The position numbers were made by a program, and so were the translations under genes. Source: an uncultured Kangiella sp. (lineage in GTDB: Bacteria; Pseudomonadota; Gammaproteobacteria; Enterobacterales; Kangiellaceae). Taken from it: a stretch of 64,000 bases of DNA. This document shows, piece by piece, positions 17,359-26,121 of this stretch. The first letter of the stretch is position 1. Every line of letters begins with the position of its first letter. The stretch spans positions 310,001-374,000 of the forward strand of contig CANNCW010000002.1 of assembly GCA_947503345.1 (NCBI GenBank), written 5' to 3'. The notes below the pieces were generated by a model. The model made no database searches. It was given only the letters and a program-made list of their open reading frames with translations, and was not told the DNA's origin.

Positions 17359-19074
17359 ATGTCTAAGTCATTCGTTAGCTTAATTATTTTAATATTCAGT
17401 TTCCCTGGTATCTCAGCAGATCGCATCACCGGTCATCCAGAAGCAACTCGTTCAGAAGTAATTGCAAAAAATGCTATGGCTGCAACCAGCCAACCTTTAG
17501 CAACTCAAATAGCTTTAGACATTATGAAACAAGGTGGTAACGCTATTGACGCCGCCATTGGTGCGAACGCAGCATTAGGATTAATGGAGCCTACAGGATG
17601 TGGCATTGGTGGCGATTTGTACGCTATCGTTTGGGATGCAAAAAGCCAGAAGCTATACGGGTTAAATGCTTCTGGAAGGTCGCCTCAAGGGCTGACTCAT
17701 ACTCAACTTGCAAAAGAGTTAACAACATTAGAACGCCAAGATATTCCTCCTTACGGTGTTTTACCAATATCGGTTCCCGGCGCTGTAGATGGTTGGTTCG
17801 AATTGCATAAAAAGTTTGGCCAACTACCAATGAAACAAATATTGCAACCATCTATAAGTTACGCAGAAAATGGATTCCCAGTATCAGAACTAATTGCCTA
17901 TTACTGGGGGCTCAGTGTACCGCGCTTAAGTCCTCAAGTTGGAGCTTTTAAAGACACCTTCACCTTAAATGGCAAAGCGCCACGAAAGGGAGAAATATTT
18001 AAAAACCCAGATTTAGCTAACACCTATAAATTATTAGCTAACAAAGGGCGGGATATTTTCTATAAAGGGTTAATTGCAAAACAAATTGATAGTTTTATGC
18101 AAGCCAATGGTGGCTACTTGCGCTATGAAGATATGGCGACTCATCAATCTAGCTGGGTTGAGCCATTAGGCGTTGAGTACAAGGGGCACACGCTTTGGGA
18201 GTTACCACCGAATGGACAAGGTATAGCCGCATTACAAATTCTCCAAATACTTAAAAATTTTGATTTAGAAGCTATGGGAATGAACTCTGAAGATACTTTA
18301 CATACAATGATAGAAGCAAAAAAATTAGCTTTTGAAGATAGGGCTAAGTTTTATGCCGATATGGACTTCGCAGACTTACCAATAGAACGATTAATATCCA
18401 AATCCTATGGCAAAGAGCGCGCTAAATTAATTGGCAAAAGAGCAGCTAGAAGAGTTGAAGCTGGCAATAAACATTTACTCGAAGGTGACACTATCTATTT
18501 AACTACTGCTGATTCAGAAGGCAACATGGTTTCTTTAATTCAGAGTAATTACCGCGGAATGGGATCAGGAGTTGTTGTGCCAGGTTTAGGTTTTGGCTTC
18601 CAGGATAGAGGACAGCTCTTTTCGATGGATAAAACTCATGCCAATAGCTATGAACCAGGTAAGAGACCTTTCCAAACCATCATCCCTGCTTTTGTTACTA
18701 AAGATGATAAACCTTTTATGAGCTTTGGAGTAATGGGTGGCGCAATGCAACCGCAAGGACACGTACAAATATTAGTGAATATGCTCGATTTTGGAATGAA
18801 TTTACAAGAAGCTGGTGATGTTGCTCGCTGGCAACACCTTGGCTCAACTGAGCCAACAGAACCGCAAGCCAAATACTTAACGGATGGAGGTTACGTGGAG
18901 TTAGAATCTACCATCCCTCAATCTACGGTGCGAGCATTGAAGCAAAGAGGACATGATATTAGAGCTGGCAACGGAGGTTTTGGAGGCTACCAAGCCATTA
19001 TGTGGGATGAAAAAAATAAAGTTTATTACGGAGCCTCTGAATCGCGAAAAGATGGCCAAGCGGCGGGTTATTAA
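17359..19074 (+). CDS. ggt: Gamma-glutamyltransferase (glutathione hydrolase)
   Basis: 571 residues with an N-terminal signal peptide (MSKSFVSLIILIFSFPGIS), so periplasmic. Ggt precursors cleave themselves at a conserved Thr, which becomes the N-terminal nucleophile of the small subunit. Here that residue is Thr378 in EGDTIYLTTADSEGN. The large subunit shows GGNAIDAAIGANAALGLMEP and GIGGDLYAIVW; the small subunit shows GMGSGVVVPGLGFGFQDRG and MGGAMQPQGHVQIL. It hydrolyses or transfers the gamma-glutamyl group of glutathione and related peptides, salvaging cysteine. It is divergent from the propeller-protein gene. Confidence 0.93.
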   Translation: MSKSFVSLIILIFSFPGISADRITGHPEATRSEVIAKNAMAATSQPLATQIALDIMKQGGNAIDAAIGANAALGLMEPTGCGIGGDLYAIVWDAKSQKLYGLNASGRSPQGLTHTQLAKELTTLERQDIPPYGVLPISVPGAVDGWFELHKKFGQLPMKQILQPSISYAENGFPVSELIAYYWGLSVPRLSPQVGAFKDTFTLNGKAPRKGEIFKNPDLANTYKLLANKGRDIFYKGLIAKQIDSFMQANGGYLRYEDMATHQSSWVEPLGVEYKGHTLWELPPNGQGIAALQILQILKNFDLEAMGMNSEDTLHTMIEAKKLAFEDRAKFYADMDFADLPIERLISKSYGKERAKLIGKRAARRVEAGNKHLLEGDTIYLTTADSEGNMVSLIQSNYRGMGSGVVVPGLGFGFQDRGQLFSMDKTHANSYEPGKRPFQTIIPAFVTKDDKPFMSFGVMGGAMQPQGHVQILVNMLDFGMNLQEAGDVARWQHLGSTEPTEPQAKYLTDGGYVELESTIPQSTVRALKQRGHDIRAGNGGFGGYQAIMWDEKNKVYYGASESRKDGQAAGY

Positions 19075-19196
19075 AGCTCGTCAGTGAATAGTGTGAGAAA
19101 AATTTACACAAAGCTCAATAACGTCAAAATTCATTACAATGCAAATTTGAAATCTGAGAATTTAATCTCAGTTTAGAGTTTAAACAAGCCTATTAT

Positions 19197-19221
19197 AAAT
19201 TTGTTCATTATGAACAAATTT
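19197..19221 (+). promoter_or_regulatory. 11-bp perfect inverted repeat in the leader of the hendecad-repeat gene
   Basis: Arms AAATTTGTTCA and TGAACAAATTT are separated by TTA. The repeat ends a few bases before the GGAGGG ribosome binding site (about 19224-19230) of the gene at 19238. It could be an mRNA stem-loop next to the ribosome site or a repressor operator; the sequence alone cannot separate these. Confidence 0.55.
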
Positions 19222-19237
19222 ATTGGAGGGACTCTAA

Positions 19238-20209
19238 ATGAATATCAAATTATTATCCGCTATCATTTTCACTAGCGGTTTATTTCTTAGCAATACATCA
19301 ATCGCGAATGAGTCGAAAAGAGCCGCATTGCTAAAAGTTATCGATCAACAAATAGCTATCCAAACTAACTTAGGTAATCATAGGCAAGTTGAAAACTTGC
19401 AAAACAGTAAAAACCTAACTTTGCAATTTAATAGTGAGCAATTAGCTTCATTACCAAGTGAAGCGCATCTGATTGAGTTAGAACAAGCGACCATGAAGCT
19501 AGAACGCCAAACTCTCACCTCTGCTACCAATAAAATATTGGGTAGCTTTTCAACAAAAGCCACAACCACCTTAACAGCTGCTGACTATCCTGACTTCCCA
19601 CTGTGCGCTACTGCACCCGGCGAGCGCCATAGTGATCTAGCAGTTTTCATTTCTGAGCAAGCATTATTTGTAGCCGAAGCAGTTCGAGAACTTGCTGCCC
19701 GCGGCTGTGAACAAGTAGCTGTAGCCGCAGGATTCGGTGGTAATACCTCGGCAGCTTGTATAGTAACCGATGCGGTTTATATTGCGGCAAAAGAAGCACA
19801 CAACATTATCAGCTTCTGTGATGCCGAAGTCGATGAGGCGCAGCTTGAAGCGACTTTCTTACGCACTGAAGACTTATTTAATTTAGGGCATGAAATATCC
19901 GATGAATTAGCGAATCACGATATGAGTATGCAATCTTTAATTTCGGATCACGATGCTGATATCAAAGCTGACATTTCTCAACATGATGCCGATATCAAAG
20001 CAAGCTTAACTCAACAAGGTATCGATATTATTAATCGAATCAATGAACATGATAACGATATCAAACAAGCATTATCTCTACACGATATGGATATCAAAAA
20101 CATGCTTAATCAAGTAATTGCCAATCAAGGGCAGATCTTGATAAATCAAGAGGAGATTATCCAGCTCTTAAAAACGCCTTCTGGACGTAGGGATGGTTGG
20201 AACCGTTAG
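19238..20209 (+). CDS. Secreted protein with six 11-residue coiled-coil repeats, unknown function
   Basis: 323 residues, ATG preceded by GGAGGG. A signal peptide covers residues 1-23 (cut near SIANES). Residues 25-105 look helical. A compact middle domain (117-200) has four cysteines (Cys123, 157, 174, 194), likely two disulfides in the periplasm. Residues 226-291 consist of six consecutive 11-residue units, most of the form xHDxDIKxxLS (such as DHDADIKADIS, QHDADIKASLT and EHDNDIKQALS). That is a hendecad period, typical of right-handed coiled coils. A further helix (QVIANQGQILINQEEIIQLL) follows. I do not recognise the family. It is a single-gene unit with its own terminator. Confidence 0.8.
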   Translation: MNIKLLSAIIFTSGLFLSNTSIANESKRAALLKVIDQQIAIQTNLGNHRQVENLQNSKNLTLQFNSEQLASLPSEAHLIELEQATMKLERQTLTSATNKILGSFSTKATTTLTAADYPDFPLCATAPGERHSDLAVFISEQALFVAEAVRELAARGCEQVAVAAGFGGNTSAACIVTDAVYIAAKEAHNIISFCDAEVDEAQLEATFLRTEDLFNLGHEISDELANHDMSMQSLISDHDADIKADISQHDADIKASLTQQGIDIINRINEHDNDIKQALSLHDMDIKNMLNQVIANQGQILINQEEIIQLLKTPSGRRDGWNR

Positions 20210-20257
20210 TTTCGATAATGGTTTATGGCTATAGAAGGGATTTTTATAGCCGACCCC

Positions 20258-20279
20258 AAGCGCCGTAAGGCGCTTTTTT
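20258..20279 (+). terminator. Intrinsic terminator of the hendecad-repeat gene
   Basis: Stem AAGCGCC/GGCGCTT with a GTAA tetraloop is followed by a run of T residues to 20279. It lies about 50 bases beyond the stop codon at 20209. Confidence 0.88.
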
Positions 20280-20308
20280 AATTACTAGTTTTAATAAAAT
20301 CCTTTGAA

Positions 20309-21391
20309 TTAAGGTCTATAAGTATTGTTATCACTTGAGTACTTTAGTCTAGTAATAATATGCTCAGCGGCAAAAACTTTTCTAAAAAAACGACGAATTG
20401 AACTATTTTCATTAGCCGAGTCAGCATTAAAATATGAATGACTAGATCCCACACCTTTGACTCCAGTAAAATTAATATAGTAAGCGTTAGCAGCATCAAG
20501 TTTACGTAAGTAATGGCCTAATCTTGCTTTCTGTTCTTCTCCAGGTTTTCTGCGTGACCACGAAAGTGCATAATCATTTTCATTGATTAAGACATAAACA
20601 CCTTTTCGCGCTCTTATTGATTCTACCCATAACTTATGCTCAAGGTTATTAGTATCAGCAGCAGCCAAAATCACATTATCAAATACCAATTTTCTTGATT
20701 CTGCTAAGCTACTAGTCAATGCATGTTTAAAAACATAATTGCCCATGCTATGACATAACAATGATACATTTAAATCGCACTCTTTCTCTAATAATTTAGA
20801 CAATAATTCACGTTGTTTTGTTGGATTTTCTGGGTGCCTTTTTTCGGCAGTATCTGCTAGCTGACATCTAGCTGCAGTTGTTAGCAAACCATAATAATGG
20901 CCAACACTATCAATAAAACGATTTAAAGCATCTTCTGATGCTCTAGCATCGCGCTTGTCAGCTAAATAAGAAAGCGAGCCAGATAAAGCTCCACCACCAT
21001 TTGCCGGCCAGGTAAAAGGAATGACTATCAGGTTATATAGCTTTTCTAATTCACGTGCCGTAGCATAAACATCTTCGACGTCGTTGTTGTATCCGTGCAC
21101 AAAAATTAAAATATTTTTCTTGGTACGACGAGCTTTTCTGAAGGTCTCGCAAGCAATAGCTAATGGCGCATAATGCTTTACATCGGTATCAAGATTCAGC
21201 GAGTATTTATCGCTAAGCTCTTTAACCTTACTATCAGGGACTTCATCTTTTAGAATAGTTACAGTTGGCTTACGCACCCCAGTTACTTCTACCGCAGTAA
21301 GTTCATTCGGCCCCTTTTCATTGGGATGTTTTGAAAACTTATTAAATCCACGCTTATTGGGAACCATTTGACGGTTTGTAATAAAATACAT
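20309..21391 (-). CDS. DUF900 family alpha/beta hydrolase
   Basis: 360 residues, start preceded by AAAGGAG. An alpha/beta hydrolase fold is indicated by NILIFVHGYNNDVEDVY (oxyanion His99-Gly100) and the nucleophile elbow LLCHSMGNYVF (Ser215). DVILAAAD-like NVILAAADTNN is also typical of DUF900 proteins. No signal peptide, so cytoplasmic. The substrate is unknown; a lipase or esterase activity is only a family-level guess. It is separated from the GH109 gene upstream by a 13-bp inverted repeat. Confidence 0.8.
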   Translation of the reverse strand: MYFITNRQMVPNKRGFNKFSKHPNEKGPNELTAVEVTGVRKPTVTILKDEVPDSKVKELSDKYSLNLDTDVKHYAPLAIACETFRKARRTKKNILIFVHGYNNDVEDVYATARELEKLYNLIVIPFTWPANGGGALSGSLSYLADKRDARASEDALNRFIDSVGHYYGLLTTAARCQLADTAEKRHPENPTKQRELLSKLLEKECDLNVSLLCHSMGNYVFKHALTSSLAESRKLVFDNVILAAADTNNLEHKLWVESIRARKGVYVLINENDYALSWSRRKPGEEQKARLGHYLRKLDAANAYYINFTGVKGVGSSHSYFNADSANENSSIRRFFRKVFAAEHIITRLKYSSDNNTYRP

Positions 21392-21453
21392 TGTTCACTC
21401 CTTTGAAATTGTGCACTTTTAATATATCAAAATTATAATAATAAAAGTGAGCA

Positions 21454-21483
21454 CCATTTCAATGCAAATATGCATTGAAATGG
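21454..21483 (-). terminator. 13-bp perfect inverted repeat, probable terminator of the GH109 gene
   Basis: CCATTTCAATGCA and TGCATTGAAATGG flank an AATA loop, starting 7 bases beyond the GH109 stop codon on the minus strand. The T tract that should follow is weak (TGCTCACTTTT), so termination may be partial and the repeat may instead stabilise the mRNA end. Confidence 0.5.
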
Positions 21484-21489
21484 ATTGTC

Positions 21490-22839
21490 TTAAAACGCTA
21501 ATGATAGTGTTTTAGTTTTTTCCCAAACGCCACGTGTAAAATCAGGAATATCAACAACTTTACTTCTGTTAGTTACAGATTGATGGCTTAAATAATTAAT
21601 TGAAGACCAAGCAACCGCATCATAAACATTTTGATCCAATGGCAAACCATTTCTCAAGCAATAAATAATTCGCCACATCATAATAAAATCCATTCCGCCG
21701 TGACCGCCATTTTCTTCAGCTTCTTTTTGTAACTTAGTCCACAAGGGATGATCATATTTTGCATACCACTTATCCATATCATAATCCCATTTATGATAAT
21801 CGCCAGAAGCATCCAGTGCGATCCGATTTGGAAAACCTGCAAAAGCACCTTCGGTTCCTTGAATTAGGTTATGTCTACTGTAAGGCCGTGGTGTAGTAGT
21901 ATCATGCTGTAACATGATCGTCTTACCTTTAGTCGTTTTGATAATGGTGGTATTCATGTCGCCAGCAATGTACTTGGCTTTATTTCTTTTATGATCATTA
22001 GCAAAATTTTCTTTCCCATAAATTGCTCGGCCCAAGGCTGGTGAATCCATTGAGCTCATAAAATCAAACCGGTCGCCGCGATTGATATCCATATACTGTG
22101 CTATTGGGCCTAAACCATGAGTAGGATATAAGTTACCACGACGCTTTGCATGCCAGTCTGTTCGCCAAGAACCCGTCTTATGCTCAACTTCTTTCATCTG
22201 CCAACGTAATTCATGAATATAAGCAGCTTCTCCATGAGTTATCTCTCCAAACAAGCCTTGGCTGACCATATTTAGAACCATTAATTCATCACGGCCATAG
22301 CAAACATTTTCAAGCATCATGCAGTTTAATTGTGTTTTCTCCGAAGTTTCTACAAGTTGCCAAGATTCTTCTTCTGTCATAGTAGCAGGGACTTCAATAA
22401 AAGCGTGTTTACCAGAGTTCATGGTATCTACTGACATTTGCGCATGCCAACGCCAAGGAGTGGCAATAATGACAATATCTATATCATCGCGCTCTAACAT
22501 CTTTTTATAATCTAAATCTCCAGCCCCATAAGCATCCGGCCTTTCAAGACCAGAATCTGTAAGATGCTTGAGCGATCGATTTAAAACTTCTTCATGCGGA
22601 TCGCAAATAGCTTTGATATCAACACCATCAAGACTTGCTAAAGTTTTCACATGCCAAAAACCACGTTGCCCTACTCCTATAAAACCAACTCTAACCCGCT
22701 CCATTCTCGGGACACGAAGCCCCATCACGGAATTAACACTGATTTGATTCGAAGGCTTAGGCACTAGTGTTGAGCAACCTAATAACGAAGTACCTACACC
22801 AGCTACAGTTGCTGTTTTTATAAATTGTCGGCGTTTCAT
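21490..22839 (-). CDS. Gfo/Idh/MocA family protein, GH109-like, Tat-exported
   Basis: 449 residues. The N-terminus [22 protein letters not shown] has both a twin-arginine motif and a lipobox-like LLGC, so it may be a Tat-exported lipoprotein. An NAD-binding Rossmann domain follows ([19 protein letters not shown]). The segments [43 protein letters not shown] and [13 protein letters not shown] fit glycoside hydrolase family 109, NAD-dependent alpha-N-acetylgalactosaminidases. Oxidoreductase function on another sugar is possible. It has a good ribosome binding site (AAGGGGAT) and is divergent from the pseudouridine synthase gene. Confidence 0.85.
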   Translation of the reverse strand: MKRRQFIKTATVAGVGTSLLGCSTLVPKPSNQISVNSVMGLRVPRMERVRVGFIGVGQRGFWHVKTLASLDGVDIKAICDPHEEVLNRSLKHLTDSGLERPDAYGAGDLDYKKMLERDDIDIVIIATPWRWHAQMSVDTMNSGKHAFIEVPATMTEEESWQLVETSEKTQLNCMMLENVCYGRDELMVLNMVSQGLFGEITHGEAAYIHELRWQMKEVEHKTGSWRTDWHAKRRGNLYPTHGLGPIAQYMDINRGDRFDFMSSMDSPALGRAIYGKENFANDHKRNKAKYIAGDMNTTIIKTTKGKTIMLQHDTTTPRPYSRHNLIQGTEGAFAGFPNRIALDASGDYHKWDYDMDKWYAKYDHPLWTKLQKEAEENGGHGGMDFIMMWRIIYCLRNGLPLDQNVYDAVAWSSINYLSHQSVTNRSKVVDIPDFTRGVWEKTKTLSLAF

Positions 22840-22941
22840 GAAATCCCCTTATAATTGAATTAATTGATTCTAACACCTAGAATATCGAAACTGGACGGAT
22901 CGGTTTAATACTATCAATTAGACTCTTACATACACACAAGC

Positions 22942-23844
22942 ATGTCAATTTCAAAATACCCATCAAAAGTAAATTTACCCCAAGAAAATTTTGGCTGGGC
23001 AACTGTATTTGATTTTTTAACTTATAAGTTTTCTGGAATTGATAAAGCCATTTGGCAAGAACGAATTATCAATGGAAAAGTGCACTGGCAAGACGGCACT
23101 TTAATAGAGCTCTCCACACCATATAAAGCCCAAGCGACGGTTTTCTATTATCGAGAAGTACCCGAAGAACTAGTCATTCCCTTTAAACATCAGATACTTT
23201 ATCAAAACGAGCACATTTTAGTTGCTGAAAAACCTCACTTCTTACCAGTAACGCCGGGAGGCATTTATGTGAACGAATGCTTGCAGCATCGTTTGCGAAA
23301 AGAAACCGGTATTAACGAGCTACAAGCACTACACCGGCTTGATCGCGAAACCGCAGGACTAGTAATCTTTTCAAAAAATCCTGAAACTCGTTCAGATTAT
23401 CACGCCCTATTTTCAGATAAGACCATTAGCAAAACCTACAATGCTATTGCACGAATAACCGATGGTATTCAAATTAAAGGGAAAGAATGGGACCTTGAAA
23501 ATAGAATGGTAAAAGCCGACCCCAGTTTTTTAATGAAAATCGACAGTAAAGCTGAAAAAGAAAACTTTAACGCTCATTCTAAAATTAGATGCGTTAAGCA
23601 GACAAAACAACGGGCTTTGTTCGAGCTCAAACCCATTACCGGTAAAACTCATCAATTAAGATTACACATGCAATTCATTGGCTACCCAATTCTTAATGAT
23701 AAATTTTATCCCAAGCTACAACCAAAAACAGAAGACAAGTTTGAACAGCCATTACAGCTACTAGCTAAAGAATTAAAGTTTATAGACCCCATTACTAAAG
23801 TTCTTCGCGTATTTAAAAGCAATTTAAAACTTACGCTCAAATAA
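22942..23844 (+). CDS. RluA family pseudouridine synthase
   Basis: 300 residues. The catalytic motif HRLDRETAGLVIFSK is present with Asp134 as the nucleophile, along with the upstream ILYQNEHILVAEKPHFLPVTPGG and the downstream ITGKTHQLRLHM. The protein isomerises uridine to pseudouridine in rRNA or tRNA. The long first 70 residues (no clear S4 domain) match the TIGR01621-like branch rather than RluA, RluC or RluD. The modified position is not predictable from sequence alone. Confidence 0.88.
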   Translation: MSISKYPSKVNLPQENFGWATVFDFLTYKFSGIDKAIWQERIINGKVHWQDGTLIELSTPYKAQATVFYYREVPEELVIPFKHQILYQNEHILVAEKPHFLPVTPGGIYVNECLQHRLRKETGINELQALHRLDRETAGLVIFSKNPETRSDYHALFSDKTISKTYNAIARITDGIQIKGKEWDLENRMVKADPSFLMKIDSKAEKENFNAHSKIRCVKQTKQRALFELKPITGKTHQLRLHMQFIGYPILNDKFYPKLQPKTEDKFEQPLQLLAKELKFIDPITKVLRVFKSNLKLTLK

Positions 23845-23862
23845 AAAAATATTTAAATAATT

Positions 23863-24516
23863 TTATACTCGACTATAGTTTAAAACTCGCCCTTTAAAAC
23901 TTGTGTGAGATTGCTCCTCATCATCAAGCTTCCTCTGACTATGTGAAAAACCTAGCTTTACCATCGCCTTACTAAACTTTGCGTGATTTCCTCGGCCTGG
24001 ATCCACCACAATAACCTCACATTCAGGTTTTGCATGCACTTCTATAAATTGCGATAAAAGCTCTATGTGTTCGACTTCATACAGCAGATCACTCCCAATG
24101 ATTAAATCGAACTCTCCCAATGAAGTATCTAAATCATTCCAATCGGATTGCTCATAAGGAATTTCATCGCCCGAATTTAGAGAAGCATTTATTTTAAGAA
24201 AAGACTCAACTTCAGGATGGTAATCTGTAGCACTAATATCAGCAGAACGTTCATTAAGCACCAAACTAGCTAACCCAAGACCACAGCCGACTTCTAAGAT
24301 GCGTTTCCCAACAATATCCTGACGAGCCATAAGACGAGCTAAAACCTCACCAGATGCCCAGATAATACCGAAAATAGGCCATTGTGCCGATGAAATACCC
24401 AAATTCTTAGCGATATTACCATCATCTGAAAATTGTTGATTGTCGCGCAAACTGCGCACATGAATATCAAGATCATCGATCTCGAAAGTTTGATAACGAA
24501 CGCGGTATTTGCTCAT
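23863..24516 (-). CDS. Class I SAM-dependent methyltransferase (METTL21/NNT1-like)
   Basis: 217 residues. SAM-binding motif I is RILEVGCGLGLASLVL, followed by the acidic ISATDYHPEV and the motif IIGSDLLYEVEHIELL. The D-L-L-Y-E pattern is typical of the lysine methyltransferase family 16, which includes METTL21 and eukaryotic EFM enzymes. A protein-lysine substrate is therefore possible but unproven. It converges on the pseudouridine synthase gene with 18 bases between stop codons. Confidence 0.8.
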   Translation of the reverse strand: MSKYRVRYQTFEIDDLDIHVRSLRDNQQFSDDGNIAKNLGISSAQWPIFGIIWASGEVLARLMARQDIVGKRILEVGCGLGLASLVLNERSADISATDYHPEVESFLKINASLNSGDEIPYEQSDWNDLDTSLGEFDLIIGSDLLYEVEHIELLSQFIEVHAKPECEVIVVDPGRGNHAKFSKAMVKLGFSHSQRKLDDEEQSHTSFKGRVLNYSRV

Positions 24517-24657
24517 AACAGATTAACAACCGTTGCTTTATTTAAACGCAACAAGTCGAAATGTTATTCGCTACGCAATGAAAGGTTAGCTTACAGTCTT
24601 AAACATAGGATTGCCAATAAAGTTAAATTTTTTACTTATGGCTATTTAATAAAATGG

Positions 24658-25638
24658 TTAAGAATTTTGACGCCAACAAGATAGCTCTAATGCTTTTTCC
24701 GCCTGCGTTGAAAAGGCCTCGGGAATAAACCTAAGATATGCATCTTCACCAAGATAAGCTCGTTCTTTCTCCCAGCGACCTATAAATTTATTTACAGCGT
24801 CATTAGTTTTCTCTGTTATATCCTTCTCATTAATCGTTAGATCATATTGTTTGCTATACTTAGCTTGAAGCTCATCAACAGCCGTTTCCATAACATCAGT
24901 ATCTAGCACTTTTAAAACTTCAGGATTATTTACATTAACCTTTCTCCAAATTTCAAGTAGTGCTTTTTTCTCAACAATTTGTCCATAAACATCTTCGCTC
25001 GGTAACTTCCTCATCATCATATGCCTAATTAGAATATTCTTAAGCATAAGATTTTCCCAGAGACCGCCTAGCTTTCCTCTTAAACTGGCTTGATAGAAAT
25101 ACTCCTCACCTTTTGAGATTTTTTCAAAGTCCATTTGATAATTGTCATACCAGTCTTGATATTCTTCCTTGTCGTTACGATAGAGATGCATTACCTCTTC
25201 CATTGACATACCAGCATAGCCTTGTTCAAAATTCCTAGTACCCTTTTTAATTATCGCAGTAGTATCGCCAGACTCGGCCAAGGCATCAAGATCCTCAGAA
25301 GTCATGGTCGAGTAACCACCAGTATTATTTAACTCAGTTTTAGGGATAAAAATATCTTGTACTGCCCTTTCTATATAGAACATAGCCTCAGGATAATTTT
25401 CTTTTAAATCTTCACAGCTAGCTATCTCAGAAACATCTTTAGGATTAACTCTTTTCTTTGTTTCAGGAATGCTTAACTCATTCAAAATTTCTTTATCTGA
25501 AATAATATCATCTACAACTGATTTGGCTTGAGGTTCCTCTACTGCAGATTGGGTGTTTTGGTTAGATACAAACCAGTAGATAAGTGCTAATAACAGTCCA
25601 GCTGCGACTATTAAAGGTATGACTAACTTCTTATTCAT
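24658..25638 (-). CDS. Membrane-anchored hypothetical protein, 326 residues
   Basis: One N-terminal transmembrane helix (LVIPLIVAAGLLLALIYWFV) anchors a periplasmic, mostly helical, charged domain. There is a 60-residue acidic linker (AVEEPQAKSVVDDIISDKEI). The middle contains two conserved-looking cysteines, one in IASCEDLKENYP and one in the C-terminal LELSCWRQNS, which could form a disulfide. I recognise no domain; weak TPR/Sel1-like helices are possible (YFYQASLRGKLGGLWENLML). Single-gene unit. Function unknown. Confidence 0.7.
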   Translation of the reverse strand: MNKKLVIPLIVAAGLLLALIYWFVSNQNTQSAVEEPQAKSVVDDIISDKEILNELSIPETKKRVNPKDVSEIASCEDLKENYPEAMFYIERAVQDIFIPKTELNNTGGYSTMTSEDLDALAESGDTTAIIKKGTRNFEQGYAGMSMEEVMHLYRNDKEEYQDWYDNYQMDFEKISKGEEYFYQASLRGKLGGLWENLMLKNILIRHMMMRKLPSEDVYGQIVEKKALLEIWRKVNVNNPEVLKVLDTDVMETAVDELQAKYSKQYDLTINEKDITEKTNDAVNKFIGRWEKERAYLGEDAYLRFIPEAFSTQAEKALELSCWRQNS

Positions 25639-25679
25639 AATTACGTCCTGTGTTTTTATTATACATGTGGCGCTCTTTT

Positions 25680-26096
25680 CTAATAAGGCACCTTACCACG
25701 CATTGCTTTCTTCTGCTTGTTTTGCTTCTTCCCTTCTAAACGGCGCTTCTTAGATCCTAGTGTCGGGCGGGTTTTAATACGCTTTTTCTCAACTTTTATT
25801 GCACTTAATACAAAGGCTTTTAATCGACTAACAGCATCATCACGATTTCTAGCTTGAGTGCGATGAGTTTGCGCTTTAAGAATAAACTCACCATTAGCTG
25901 TTAAACGACTATCGTTAACGGCTAATAGTTTTTGCTTATAATGTTCTGGGATAGATGAATTTTGGATATCCCAGCGCAAATGGATCGCACTGGATACTTT
26001 ATTAACATTTTGTCCGCCCGCTCCTTGCGCGCGGATAGCAGTAAATTCTAGCTCATCAGAGTTAATATATAGGCTGTTGTTAATAATGATTTTCAA
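25680..26096 (-). CDS. arfB: Alternative ribosome-rescue peptidyl-tRNA hydrolase ArfB (YaeJ)
   Basis: 138 residues, TTG start at 26096. The release-factor GGQ motif is present in RAQGAGGQNVNKVSSAIHLRW, followed by the short catalytic domain. The C-terminal tail is rich in Lys and Arg (KKRRLEGKKQNKQKKAMRGK) and in this family enters the empty mRNA channel of stalled ribosomes. ArfB releases the nascent chain from non-stop complexes. The TTG start is chosen because the product then aligns with the E. coli N-terminus; SD AAAGGA lies about 12 bases upstream. It lies 25 bases after the ABC-F gene. Confidence 0.93.
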   Translation of the reverse strand: MKIIINNSLYINSDELEFTAIRAQGAGGQNVNKVSSAIHLRWDIQNSSIPEHYKQKLLAVNDSRLTANGEFILKAQTHRTQARNRDDAVSRLKAFVLSAIKVEKKRIKTRPTLGSKKRRLEGKKQNKQKKAMRGKVPY

Positions 26097-26121
26097 ATTA
26101 GCTATTTAATCCTTTATAAAT

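Noticed and set aside
17280..17429. 50-codon N-terminal extension of the propeller protein
   Set aside because: It overlaps the divergent ggt gene and removes the membrane anchor from the N-terminus.
24433..24684. 83-residue plus-strand reading downstream of the methyltransferase start
   Set aside because: It overlaps two supported minus-strand genes and shows no coding features; a promoter region is more likely.
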